Source: Rhodospirillales bacterium
GTDB lineage: Bacteria > Pseudomonadota > Alphaproteobacteria > ATCC43930 > CGMCC-115725
NCBI GenBank assembly: GCA_028291405.1
Contig: JAQGID010000069.1
Coordinates: 1 to 64,000 of the forward strand
Direction: 5' to 3'
DNA: 64,000 nucleotides
Position 1 is the first letter of the stretch. Every line of letters begins with the position of its first letter. A program made the position numbers and the translations under genes. The notes under the pieces are model-generated. The model had not been told where the DNA came from. It was given only the letters and a program-made list of their open reading frames with translations, and searched no databases. Shown one piece after another: positions 7,967 to 16,025 of this stretch.

Positions 7967-8749
7967 TCAGCGCGGTCCTGGCAACCTCACGTAGCGGCCG
8001 ACCAGGGCGTTGGCGCCCGCCGCAATGGCGAACATGACGATCAGCACGGCGTACATCTCGGGCGTCCGGAACTGGGAATAATACTGCATGATGAGGAAGC
8101 CGATGCCGCGGTTCGACATCTTCAGCTCGGCGAGCAGCGTGCCGATGATCGCTACGCCGAGACCAAGCCGCAGCCCGTTGGCGATCGGCGGGACGAGCGA
8201 GGGCAGGTAGATCATCCGGATCAACTGGCTGCGCGTCAGATTGTAGCTGCGCCCGACCTTGAGCAGCACGTGGTCGACCGTCCGCACGCCGGCTGCGACG
8301 CTGAGCGCAATCGGGAAGAAGCAGGACAGCGTGCCCATGGCGATCTTCGAGCCCGGCCCGATGCCGAACAGCACGAGCAGGATCGGCAAAAAGACGATCT
8401 TGGGCGTCGGCGCAAGATAATGGAGATAGCGCTCGTAGGCGGCGCCGGCGAAGCGGTTGGCGCCGAGCGCGAGCCCGATCGCAGCGCCCGCGATGCCGCC
8501 GATCACCAGCGCGACGACGATCTCCATCAGGGAGAAGGCGAGATTGTCGTAGAAGACCGGGCTCGTCAGGAGAGATGCCAGGGCCGCCATGATGCGGAAC
8601 GACGAGGGCACCACGCCCTGGTAGAGCAGTCCGGAGGCCGACACCGCCTCCCAGAGCAGCCAAAGGCCGAGCAGCGTCGCGATGCGGATCGGCGCCGCCG
8701 GGGACAGCCGCCGCCCTCGTTGGCTACCGATCACCTGGGATTCAGCCAT
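7967..8749 (-). CDS. ABC transporter permease (SsuC/TauC type), second of pair
   Basis: The 260-residue inner-membrane protein has about six transmembrane segments and the cytoplasmic EAA-type coupling loop (RSYNLTRSQLIRMIYLPSLVPPIANGLRLG). It is of the SsuC/TauC class that works with NMT1/SsuA-like binding proteins. The ATG at 8749 lies inside the 3' end of the preceding permease gene (19-base overlap), so translation is coupled. The frame is open much further upstream, but that part only mirrors the neighbouring gene. No ATP-binding subunit is encoded in this operon. Confidence 0.88.
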   Translation of the reverse strand: MAESQVIGSQRGRRLSPAAPIRIATLLGLWLLWEAVSASGLLYQGVVPSSFRIMAALASLLTSPVFYDNLAFSLMEIVVALVIGGIAGAAIGLALGANRFAGAAYERYLHYLAPTPKIVFLPILLVLFGIGPGSKIAMGTLSCFFPIALSVAAGVRTVDHVLLKVGRSYNLTRSQLIRMIYLPSLVPPIANGLRLGLGVAIIGTLLAELKMSNRGIGFLIMQYYSQFRTPEMYAVLIVMFAIAAGANALVGRYVRLPGPR

Positions 8750-9492
8750 CGCTCGACTTGCTCGGTGACGAAGAAGAAGGAGACGCTGGTCAGCACGACG
8801 AAGAAGATCGCGCCGAACATCGCCGGAATCTCCCAGCGCTGCGCGAGATCGTTGATCAACTCGCCCATGCCGCCGAAATTGATCAGGAACTCGACGCCGA
8901 CGACGCTGATGAGCGAGAAGATGAGACCCAACCGAACGCCGTTGCCGATCGTCGGCACCGCCGCCGGCAACATGATCTTCCAGAACAGCTGCGCCCGCGT
9001 CAGGCCGAAGCTGCGACCGACGTTGACAAGGACTTTCCGCGTGCCGTCGAGCCCCTCCTTGGTCTTGAGCACGACGGGCGGCAGGCCGGTGCAGAAGCTC
9101 ATCGCCACGATCGTCGCGGCGTTGCGACCGAAGATCACGAGGAACAGCGGATAGAGGAGCACGATCGGCGCCGAGGCGAGGCTCGCGATCCACGTCTCGT
9201 AGGCGCTCGCCGCCCAGCGCTTGGAATGCAGGAACCAGCCGATCGGCACCCCGACCGCGACCGCCAGCCCCGCTGCGGCCAGTGCCTCGCCGAAGGTCTG
9301 GAGAAAGCGCGGGACCAGCCCTTCCTCGCCGACCAGCATCGTGAAGCTTGCCGCGATGGTGCTTGGCGGCGGCGCGACCAGCGGGTTGAGCCAGCCGAGA
9401 GCGTCGGCCAGCTCCCACACCGCCAGCAACGCCGCCAGCGTCGCCAAGCCGACGAGCGGCGGCGCTGCCCGCGAAAGTCGAGTCTGCCGCAT
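8731..9492 (-). CDS. ABC transporter permease (SsuC/TauC type), first of pair
   Basis: The 253-residue protein has six predicted membrane helices and an EAA loop (GRSFGLTRAQLFWKIMLPAAVPTIGNGVRLG). It is related in sequence to the following permease, and the two probably form a heterodimeric channel. It begins four bases after the stop of the upstream binding-protein gene and overlaps the next gene by 19 bases. The stretch LNPLVAPPPSTIAASF near residues 35-50 is typical of permeases of the nitrate/taurine/sulfonate class. The substrate is unknown. Confidence 0.88.
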   Translation of the reverse strand: MRQTRLSRAAPPLVGLATLAALLAVWELADALGWLNPLVAPPPSTIAASFTMLVGEEGLVPRFLQTFGEALAAAGLAVAVGVPIGWFLHSKRWAASAYETWIASLASAPIVLLYPLFLVIFGRNAATIVAMSFCTGLPPVVLKTKEGLDGTRKVLVNVGRSFGLTRAQLFWKIMLPAAVPTIGNGVRLGLIFSLISVVGVEFLINFGGMGELINDLAQRWEIPAMFGAIFFVVLTSVSFFFVTEQVERWLNPR

Positions 9493-9496
9493 CCCG

Positions 9497-10465
9497 CTAC
9501 TTCGCCGCCGTCTTCAGCACGAAGTCGTAGAGACCCTTGATGTCGTCGGGCGTCATCGCCTTCGGAATCCGCTTCGCCGCGAGGGCCTCGTCGAGGACGC
9601 GCTGCTCACCCTTGATTCCGTCCAACTGGTGAAACTCGGGGCTGAAGAAATCCTTGGCGATGCGTGTGGCGACCGGCAGCGGTATGTTGGCGATCTCGGC
9701 GTAGGCCTGCAGCGCTTTCGGATCCGAATAGGCGTAGTCGACGGATTTGCGATAGGCCTGCATGAAGCGGACGAGCGCGTCGCGGTTCTTCTGGAGAGTC
9801 GCGAGATTGACCGCGATGACGCGAACGGTCTCGTTGCGGATCTCGGGCGAATCGTTGCCGCGTGCGATGATGACGACCTGCTTGTCGTCGAGCTCCTTCA
9901 GCGCGGCCGGCGGAGTCGACCAGCCGACGTCGACTTGCCCCGTCATCACCAGCGGGATGGCGTTCGGCGCCGCGCCGACTGGTACGAGCTTCGCGTCGCT
10001 GACTTCCGCCTGCTTCAGCAAGGTCAACAGGATGAGGTTGCTCGATGAGCCCGGGTTCGAGAAGGCGATGCTCTTGCCGTGTGTGTCTTTGAGACTTTTG
10101 ATCGGGCCATCCGCCTTCGCGTACCAGAAGATGTCGGAGGCGCCCGTCGCCTCCGGCGCGATGACCCGGATCGGCGCACCTTTGACATAGGCCGAGATCA
10201 TGCCGAGGAAGCCGGTCGCCATCGCCATGTCGACGCTGCCCGAAATCACCGCCTGCTCGTTTGCCGCGCCGCCTTCGGTATAAGTCAGCTCGATATCGAG
10301 CCCGACTTCCTTGAAGAAGCCTGCCTTGACGCCGATCTCGGTGATCGATGTGTCCCAGGCGCCGCGCTGCGGAATCGCGAGCTTCAGCGTCTCGGCCTGC
10401 GCCCCCGTCTGCGCCGCCGTGGCGGCGAGCGCGGTCGCGAGGACGACGGCAATGATCTGTTTCAT
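9497..10465 (-). CDS. ABC transporter substrate-binding protein (NMT1/SsuA-like), full-length paralogue
   Basis: The 322-residue secreted protein has a signal peptide (MKQIIAVVLATALAATAAQTGAQA) and the NMT1/SsuA-like fold: ETLKLAIPQRGAWDT opens lobe 1, followed by G-x-x-x-V-G-L-D-I-E-L. The lobe 2 entry DTHGKSIAFSNPGSSSNLILL carries a ligand-binding G-S-S-S turn. It is clearly paralogous to the next gene upstream (shared TYTEGGAxNEQAVISGSVD and DTHGK blocks). Placed four bases before two permease genes, it should deliver the substrate to them. The ligand is unknown; relatives bind sulfonates, nitrate, pyrimidines or aromatic acids. Confidence 0.88.
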   Translation of the reverse strand: MKQIIAVVLATALAATAAQTGAQAETLKLAIPQRGAWDTSITEIGVKAGFFKEVGLDIELTYTEGGAANEQAVISGSVDMAMATGFLGMISAYVKGAPIRVIAPEATGASDIFWYAKADGPIKSLKDTHGKSIAFSNPGSSSNLILLTLLKQAEVSDAKLVPVGAAPNAIPLVMTGQVDVGWSTPPAALKELDDKQVVIIARGNDSPEIRNETVRVIAVNLATLQKNRDALVRFMQAYRKSVDYAYSDPKALQAYAEIANIPLPVATRIAKDFFSPEFHQLDGIKGEQRVLDEALAAKRIPKAMTPDDIKGLYDFVLKTAAK

Positions 10466-10491
10466 CGTAAGCTACTCCCTGTGATTGCGTT

Positions 10492-11367
10492 TTATGGCTG
10501 GCCCGGCTTCCAGACGATATCGATGAGATCCTTGATGTCTTCTGGTTTCATCGGCTGCGGAATGCGCTTGAAATTGAAGGCGTCCTCCAGCGTCAGATCG
10601 AGCGATCGGATTTCGTAGGGCTGCATCGATGCCTTCGGGAAAAAGGTCGATGCTTCCTTCGCCATCTCCTGCGAGACATGCATGCCCTCGCCGTAATAGT
10701 CGAGCACCTTGGCATCCGAATAGGCCCAATTCAGCGATTTGTCGTAGGCCTTGGCGAAACGCACGACGAGGTCGCGGTGCTGCTGGATGAAGGCGAGGTT
10801 GGCGACGTTGACGCGCACCGTCTGGTTGCTGACCGCGGGCACGTCGTTGGCGCGGGCGATCACGACGATCTTGCCTTCCTTGATCTCCTTGAGGCCGAGC
10901 GGCAGCACCGAATGGCCGACGTCGATCTGCCCCGACATGACCTGGGTGAAGACGCCCTGGATGGCGCCGCCGGCGATCGTCTTGCCGTGTGTGTCCTGCA
11001 TGCTCTTGATGCCGCTGGTCGTAAGCGCGAAGAAGAAGAGATCCGGCGCGCCGGTCGCCTCGGAGGCGATGATGCGGATTCCGGCGCCCTTCACATAGGC
11101 CGAGATGATGCCGAGGATGCCCGTGCCGACCGCGATATCGACGCTGCCCGAGATCACCGCCTGCTCGTTGCTGGCGCCGCCCTCGGTATAGGTGATCGCG
11201 AGGTCGAGGTCCTGTTCCTTGAAGAAGCCCTGTTTCTGGCCCCACTCGGCGATCTCGGTGTCCCAGTTGCCGCGCTGCGGGATTGCCAGCTTGATCGTCT
11301 CCCCTCGCGCCGTCGCGGCAGTCGCGATGATCGCGCCGGCGACGGTGACGGCGATCGCTCGTTTCAT
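10492..11367 (-). CDS. ABC transporter substrate-binding protein paralogue with internal deletion
   Basis: The 291-residue secreted protein (signal MKRAIAVTVAGAIIATAATARG) aligns along its length with the next gene but lacks about 28-29 residues after DTHGKTIA (around residue 132). The missing part in the paralogue includes the SNPGSSSNLILLTLLKQ stretch, which in this fold forms a ligand-contacting turn and the first helix of lobe 2. The frame is intact before and after. The start at 11367 follows GGAGGAGA. It is the first gene of the importer operon. It could be a working protein with altered ligand specificity or a decaying duplicate. Confidence 0.83.
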   Translation of the reverse strand: MKRAIAVTVAGAIIATAATARGETIKLAIPQRGNWDTEIAEWGQKQGFFKEQDLDLAITYTEGGASNEQAVISGSVDIAVGTGILGIISAYVKGAGIRIIASEATGAPDLFFFALTTSGIKSMQDTHGKTIAGGAIQGVFTQVMSGQIDVGHSVLPLGLKEIKEGKIVVIARANDVPAVSNQTVRVNVANLAFIQQHRDLVVRFAKAYDKSLNWAYSDAKVLDYYGEGMHVSQEMAKEASTFFPKASMQPYEIRSLDLTLEDAFNFKRIPQPMKPEDIKDLIDIVWKPGQP

Positions 11368-11597
11368 GACGTCTCCTCCGACTGTCGCGATATCTCGCGT
11401 TGCCGCGATATTGCACGTCGGTGGGTACGACGCAAAGGCTGAAATGGCGGAGGATGGAGGGGACCCGCGCCTTCGTGAAGCGGGCGGGCATTGCTGCGAC
11501 CATCGAAATCGTCCACACTTATGAGTAGTAAACAAGTCCGGCCACGGCAGATGATCCGGCGCCCGGCCAACGGGCGGCGCCTGGGGAGGAGACCCTC

Positions 11598-13775
11598 ATG
11601 CAGATCAATTCCCGCTACCGCTCGGTCATTCCGTGCGTCGTGGCCGCCACGCTCGCGGCCGCATTGCCGGCGCGCGCGGAACCCGCCGATCCCGCCCTCG
11701 TCATCGGCGACAGCGATCTTGGCGGCGTCGTCAGCGGACCGAACGGACCCGAGGCCGGCGTCTGGGTGATCGCCGAGACCACCGACCTGCCGACCCGCTT
11801 CGCCAAGATCGTTGTCACCGACGATCGCGGCCGCTACGTCATTCCGGCGCTTCCCGAGGCGAATTATACAATCTGGGCCCGCGGCTACGGGTTGGTCGAT
11901 TCGGCGAAGCAGCAGAGCACACCCGGCAAGCTCGTCAACGTGATCGCCGTACCGGCGCCGAGCGCCGCGGCGGCGGCGGAATACTATCCCGGCGTCTATT
12001 GGTACTCGATGCTCAAGATCCCAGCGAAGAGCGAGTTCCCCGGCACTGGCGCGGCCGGCAACGGCATTCCCGAGGCGCTGAAGGACCAGCATTACTGGAT
12101 CGACATCGTCAAGAACTCGTGCCAGTCGTGCCATGCGCTCGGCACCAAGGGCGTCCGTACGCTCTCGAATGATCTCGGCGAGTTCAAGAACTCGACCGAG
12201 GCCTGGACGCGGCGCATTCAATCGGGTCAGGCGATGTCGTTCATGGTGGGGACGATCGCACGTCTCGGTCCCGACAAGGGACTGTCGCTCTACGCCGACT
12301 GGACCGACCGCATCGCCGGCGGCGAGCTGCCCGCGACGAAGCCGCCGCGGCCGCGGGGCGTCGAGCGTAACGTCGTGATCAGCGTCTGGGACTGGGCGAG
12401 TCCCAGAACCTATACCCATGACGCGATCTCGACCGACAAGCGCAATCCGACAGTGAACGCCAACGGGCTGATCTACGGTTCGCCGGAGGAAAGTACCGAC
12501 ATGGTGCCGGTGCTCGATCCCGTCGCCAACAAGGCGATGCTGCTCAAGCATCCCTATCGCGACCCGGCGACGCCGACCTCGAAGGACAACCCCGCCGGCC
12601 CCTCGGTCTATTGGGGAGACGAGCCGATCTGGGATAGCCATACGACGATCCACAACCCGATCATGGATGAAAAGGGCCGCGTCTGGTTCACCGCCCGCAT
12701 CCGGCCGCCGGCCGATCCCGCCTTCTGCAAGCAGGGCTCCGACCATCCCTCGGCGAAGGTGGCGCCGCAGGAAGCCTCCGGGCGCCAGCTCTCGATGTAC
12801 GATCCGAAGACCCAGAAATGGTCGCTGATCGACACCTGCTTCTCGACGCAGCATCTCTATTTCGGCCACGATTCCGATAATACCCTGTGGACCAGCATCG
12901 GTGGCGGTCCCGCCGGCGTCGTCGGCTGGCTCGACACCAAAATGTACGACGCCACCGGCGACGAGCAGAAGTCGCAGGGCTGGACGCCGCTGATCGTCGA
13001 CACCAACGGCAACGGCAAGCGCGACGCCTTCGTCAGCGACGCCGATCCGGTCGATTCGGCCAAGGACAAGCGCATCAACGTCGCGTGGTACGGCGTCCAG
13101 CCGAGTCCGATCGACGATTCGATCTGGGGCCAGTCGATGGACGTCGGCTTCTCGAACGTCGACAAGCCGGGGTATCTCGTCCGGCTAGTGCCGGGCAGCA
13201 ACCCGACCGAAACCGCGCTTGCCGAATTCTACCGGCCGCCGTCGCCGGGGTTCGGGCCGCGCGGCGTCGATCTCGATCTCGACGGCGTCGCCTGGACGGT
13301 GCTGTCGAGCGGCCACATGGCAAGCTTCGACCGCCGCAAATGCAAAGGCGCGCTCAACGGCCCGGCGGCGGCGACAGGCCAGCAATGCCCTGAAGGCTGG
13401 ACGCTCTATCAATTCCCCGGTCCGCAGTTCAACGGCGTCACCGACCCGGGCAGCGCCGAGCACGCCTATTACATCTGGGTCGATCGCTACGACACGCTGG
13501 GTCTCGGCCCGAACGTGCCGATCGCGACGACCAACGGCGGCGAGGCGTTGACTGCGCTCGTCGGCGGCAAGTTCGTCGTCCTGCGCGTACCCTATCCGAT
13601 GGGTTTCTTCAGCAAGAACGCCGACGGCCGCATCGACGACGCCAGCGCCGGCTGGAAGGGCAAAGGCCTGTGGACGACCTCCGGCACGCGGGCGATGTTC
13701 CACGGCGAAGGCGGCAAGACCTCGCAGCCGCGCGTCTTCCATCTGCAGATGCGGCCCGACCCGCTGGCGCGCTGA
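11598..13775 (+). CDS. Secreted carboxypeptidase-regulatory-like/haem c/beta-propeller protein
   Basis: The 725-residue protein has a signal peptide (to about residue 27). A carboxypeptidase-regulatory-like beta-sandwich follows at about 35-100 (GGVVSGPNGPEAGVWVIAET). One c-type haem site is present, C175-QS-C178-H179, and the remaining ~500 residues resemble a streptogramin-lyase-type beta-propeller (SMYDPKTQKW, TLWTSIGGG, LDLDGVAWTVLSSGHMASFDR). It should sit in the periplasm as a monohaem protein. The start has GGGGAGGAGA upstream. Related proteins are annotated only by their regulatory-like domain, and no substrate is known to me. It lies divergent from the ABC operon and convergent with the metal-uptake operon. 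A role in dehydrogenation of an imported substrate is speculative. Confidence 0.8.
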   Translation: MQINSRYRSVIPCVVAATLAAALPARAEPADPALVIGDSDLGGVVSGPNGPEAGVWVIAETTDLPTRFAKIVVTDDRGRYVIPALPEANYTIWARGYGLVDSAKQQSTPGKLVNVIAVPAPSAAAAAEYYPGVYWYSMLKIPAKSEFPGTGAAGNGIPEALKDQHYWIDIVKNSCQSCHALGTKGVRTLSNDLGEFKNSTEAWTRRIQSGQAMSFMVGTIARLGPDKGLSLYADWTDRIAGGELPATKPPRPRGVERNVVISVWDWASPRTYTHDAISTDKRNPTVNANGLIYGSPEESTDMVPVLDPVANKAMLLKHPYRDPATPTSKDNPAGPSVYWGDEPIWDSHTTIHNPIMDEKGRVWFTARIRPPADPAFCKQGSDHPSAKVAPQEASGRQLSMYDPKTQKWSLIDTCFSTQHLYFGHDSDNTLWTSIGGGPAGVVGWLDTKMYDATGDEQKSQGWTPLIVDTNGNGKRDAFVSDADPVDSAKDKRINVAWYGVQPSPIDDSIWGQSMDVGFSNVDKPGYLVRLVPGSNPTETALAEFYRPPSPGFGPRGVDLDLDGVAWTVLSSGHMASFDRRKCKGALNGPAAATGQQCPEGWTLYQFPGPQFNGVTDPGSAEHAYYIWVDRYDTLGLGPNVPIATTNGGEALTALVGGKFVVLRVPYPMGFFSKNADGRIDDASAGWKGKGLWTTSGTRAMFHGEGGKTSQPRVFHLQMRPDPLAR

Positions 13776-13791
13776 GTCGGAGGCGCTTCCG

Positions 13792-14103
13792 CTAAGGGAC
13801 GACGCGCGACACCGTCACCGGGCAACCGCAGAACGGACAGGCCGCGGTCTGCGTGATCGTCGTGCCGCGCGGCGCCGCTTCCTTGTCGAGCGCCGCCTCG
13901 AGCTGCAGGGCGATTGCCTCGTGCGCCTGATCGTTGCCGCCGCAGCGGTTCGCCAAAGCCAGCGCTTGCGCCAGATCCGGCGATGCCTGCTGAAGGCTGA
14001 GGGCGGCCGCGGCCCTGGCGTGCATTAGGCTGAAGCAGAAGCCGCCGACCGCCGCGGTCATTGCGCGAAAGAGCCGACGCCGATCCAGGTTGTGCTTGAT
14101 CAT
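13792..14103 (-). CDS. Small Tat-exported protein with CPFCGC motif, last gene of TonB operon
   Basis: The 103-residue protein begins with a twin-arginine-like signal (D-R-R-R-L-F-R-A-M followed by a hydrophobic run to about residue 36). The mature part is mostly helical (SPDLAQALALANRCGGNDQAH) and ends with C89-P-F-C92-G-C94-P-V, a likely metal- or thiol-binding knuckle. GGAGG lies nine bases before the ATG. It is the sixth gene of the operon holding tonB, exbD, exbB, the receptor and a DUF2946 protein, so a periplasmic metal-handling role is plausible. I do not recognise the family. Confidence 0.7.
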   Translation of the reverse strand: MIKHNLDRRRLFRAMTAAVGGFCFSLMHARAAAALSLQQASPDLAQALALANRCGGNDQAHEAIALQLEAALDKEAAPRGTTITQTAACPFCGCPVTVSRVVP

Positions 14104-14155
14104 GATTGCAAGCCTCCAGTGGTAATTCTCGAACGCTGACGGAGCGCCGCGCGGC

Positions 14156-14884
14156 TCATCGCACGGACACTGGGATGCGGATATCGACGACCGAGGCGAT
14201 CGGCTTGCCTTGATCCATGGCCGGAAAGAAGCGCCATTTCTGCAGCGTCTCGATCAGCGATCGGTTGAGCTCGGCGTCGCTCGTCGGCTCGATCAGCTCG
14301 ACGTGGGCGCTGCCGGTCGCCGAGATCTGGAACCGCGCTGTCGCAACCAGCTCGATGTTGCGGTGCCGCAGCGCCTCGGGGACTTCGGGCATCGGCTTGT
14401 AGATCGCCCGCGCGCCCGTCAATCCGCCGGCGGGCGCCGCGGCGGACGGCGCCGGCGCGTCCGGTTGCACCGGTGCCGCGGGCGGTGCGGTGGCTGGCTG
14501 CGGTGCCGCCTTGGGAGCCGGCTGGCGGCGCGGAACCTGCGGCTTCGGCGGCGGAGGCGGCGGTGCGGGCGCCGCTTTCACCGGCTCTTGCGCCGGCTCC
14601 GGCATTGGTTCCGGCACTGGTTCGGGCGGCGCAGGGGGCGGGGGCTCGGGAGCGGCCTCGGGCGGCGGTGGTGCTGTATCCGGCGGCGGGGCGACGCTCG
14701 GCGGGCTTGGCGGCGCCGGCAGCTCGAGCAACTCGACCGACACCGCAGCAGGAGCCGGCTTCGGTGGTGGCGGCGTCAGAAGCTGCAGGAAACCCATCAA
14801 CGCCAGCGCGGAGACCGCGAGCGCGAGCGGGACGAGGATCGGCAGCCGCGCCCGGGGATCGTCTCTCAGCAGGGCCGCTGCCAC
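14156..14884 (-). CDS. tonB: TonB family energy-transducing protein
   Basis: The 242-residue protein has a short N-terminus, one membrane helix (PILVPLALAVSALALMGFL), and a long Pro/Ala/Glu-rich periplasmic spacer (about residues 40-155). A C-terminal TonB domain follows (YPKPM-like IYKPMPEVPEALRHRNIE...VRFQISATGSAHVELIEPTSDAELNRSLIETLQKWRFFPA). It couples the ExbBD proton channel to the outer-membrane receptor encoded just upstream. I place the start at the GTG at 14884, four bases after the exbD stop and preceded by GGGAG. An upstream ATG at 14968 would lie wholly inside exbD. Confidence 0.9.
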   Translation of the reverse strand: MAAALLRDDPRARLPILVPLALAVSALALMGFLQLLTPPPPKPAPAAVSVELLELPAPPSPPSVAPPPDTAPPPPEAAPEPPPPAPPEPVPEPMPEPAQEPVKAAPAPPPPPPKPQVPRRQPAPKAAPQPATAPPAAPVQPDAPAPSAAAPAGGLTGARAIYKPMPEVPEALRHRNIELVATARFQISATGSAHVELIEPTSDAELNRSLIETLQKWRFFPAMDQGKPIASVVDIRIPVSVR

Positions 14885-14888
14885 GGCG

Positions 14889-15290
14889 TTACTCCCGCTT
14901 GACGGCGAACAGGAAATGCTCGCCGCCGGCAGCGCGCGCCCGCAGCATCGCCTGGACAACGACGCCATGGGGGGCCGCGCTGTCGGCGGAGACGACGACC
15001 TTGCCGTCCTGGCCGGCGAGCATCGGCTGCAGCGTTGCGCCGAGCGTCTCCAGCGTAACCGGTGTCTCGTTCAGCAGTATGTCGCCGTCGCGCGTCACCG
15101 TGAGGGTTACTGGATCATGTACCTGCAACGGCGTTGCCGCACCGCGCGGCAAATCGACGGCGAGGGCGTGCAGGTTCTGCAGCGAGAGCGAGGCGAGCAT
15201 GAAGGTCGCCAGCAGGAAGAACATCACGTCGATCAGCGGGATGATCTCGATGCGGCCGCGCCGCCGGGTCCTCGGCTTGCGGAGCTTCAT
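14889..15290 (-). CDS. exbD: ExbD/TolR biopolymer transport protein
   Basis: The 133-residue protein has the ExbD layout: a basic N-terminus (MKLRKPRTRRRGRIE), one membrane helix starting IIPLIDVMFFLLATFM with the essential proton-path aspartate, and a periplasmic domain ending in a basic tail. It forms the ExbB-ExbD proton channel that powers TonB. Its ATG overlaps the exbB stop (ATGA), and tonB follows four bases later, so the three are one translationally coupled unit. Confidence 0.92.
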   Translation of the reverse strand: MKLRKPRTRRRGRIEIIPLIDVMFFLLATFMLASLSLQNLHALAVDLPRGAATPLQVHDPVTLTVTRDGDILLNETPVTLETLGATLQPMLAGQDGKVVVSADSAAPHGVVVQAMLRARAAGGEHFLFAVKRE

Positions 15291-15982
15291 ATCGGTCGCG
15301 CTTCCGCGTCGCGGGGCAGGCGGAACACCGTCTCGTCGCGGCGCGACGGAACCGCGGGCTCCGCATCGAGGCGAAGGCGGTCGATGAGGCAGGTGCCGAG
15401 CCGCTCCATCTCGTCCATGATCTGCGACTGACGGTGCGAGAAATAGTTGAAGGCGAACAGCGCGACCAAGGCGATGAAGAGGCCGACGGCGGTGGCGATC
15501 AGCGCCTCGGCAACACCGCCGGTGACGCCCGTGGGATCGACGAGCCCCTGGTTGCCGAACAATTTGAAGGCACGGACCATGCCGGTGATGGTGCCGAGCA
15601 GGCCGAGCAGCGGCGCCGCCGTGACGATCGTCTCGAGGATCCACAGCCAACGGCTGAGCTGCTTCTCGATGAGACCGGCGGCGTCGGCGGCGCGCGACTC
15701 GACCCACCATGCCGGGTGGGTGCGGTTCTCCAGGATCACCTGGAAGAAACCGCGGAAATAGTTTCCTCGGCTCAAGGCGTCGACGCGCTCCTCCAGGGTC
15801 TGCCAGGAGAACTGATAGCTCTCGGCGAGCGCGACCAGCGAGGCAGGCAAGCGCGTTCGGGCCGTGAAGACGAAGCCCTTCTCGAGGACGACCACCGCCG
15901 CGATTAGCGCCAGCGCCAGCAGCGGGTAGATCATCGCGCCGCCGACTTGCAGGGCGGCGAGGAACCCCTGGAGATCGTTCAC
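15287..15982 (-). CDS. exbB: ExbB/TolQ/MotA proton channel protein
   Basis: The 231-residue protein has three membrane helices in the ExbB pattern: one near residues 15-35, and two forming the channel at about 115-140 (WLWILETIVTAAPLLGLLGTITGMVRAF) and 155-180 (GGVAEALIATAVGLFIALVALFAFNYF). The GLLGTITGM and EAL.ATA.GL motifs are diagnostic. The start is a GTG at 15982 with AGGAGC upstream. It lies 43 bases after the receptor gene and overlaps exbD by four bases. It supplies energy from the proton gradient to TonB. Confidence 0.92.
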   Translation of the reverse strand: MNDLQGFLAALQVGGAMIYPLLALALIAAVVVLEKGFVFTARTRLPASLVALAESYQFSWQTLEERVDALSRGNYFRGFFQVILENRTHPAWWVESRAADAAGLIEKQLSRWLWILETIVTAAPLLGLLGTITGMVRAFKLFGNQGLVDPTGVTGGVAEALIATAVGLFIALVALFAFNYFSHRQSQIMDEMERLGTCLIDRLRLDAEPAVPSRRDETVFRLPRDAEARPI

Positions 15983-16025
15983 GAGACGAGCTCCTTGACG
16001 GTCCGATACGCGCTTGCTTGCAAAC

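Noticed and set aside
14210-14902. Gly/Arg/Trp-rich frames on the plus strand opposite tonB
   Set aside because: They arise from the proline-rich spacer of TonB read on the other strand and have no independent support.
14885-14968. Upstream ATG extension of tonB
   Set aside because: It would place 28 extra residues wholly inside exbD; the GTG at 14884 has a ribosome site and gives a normal TonB N-terminus.
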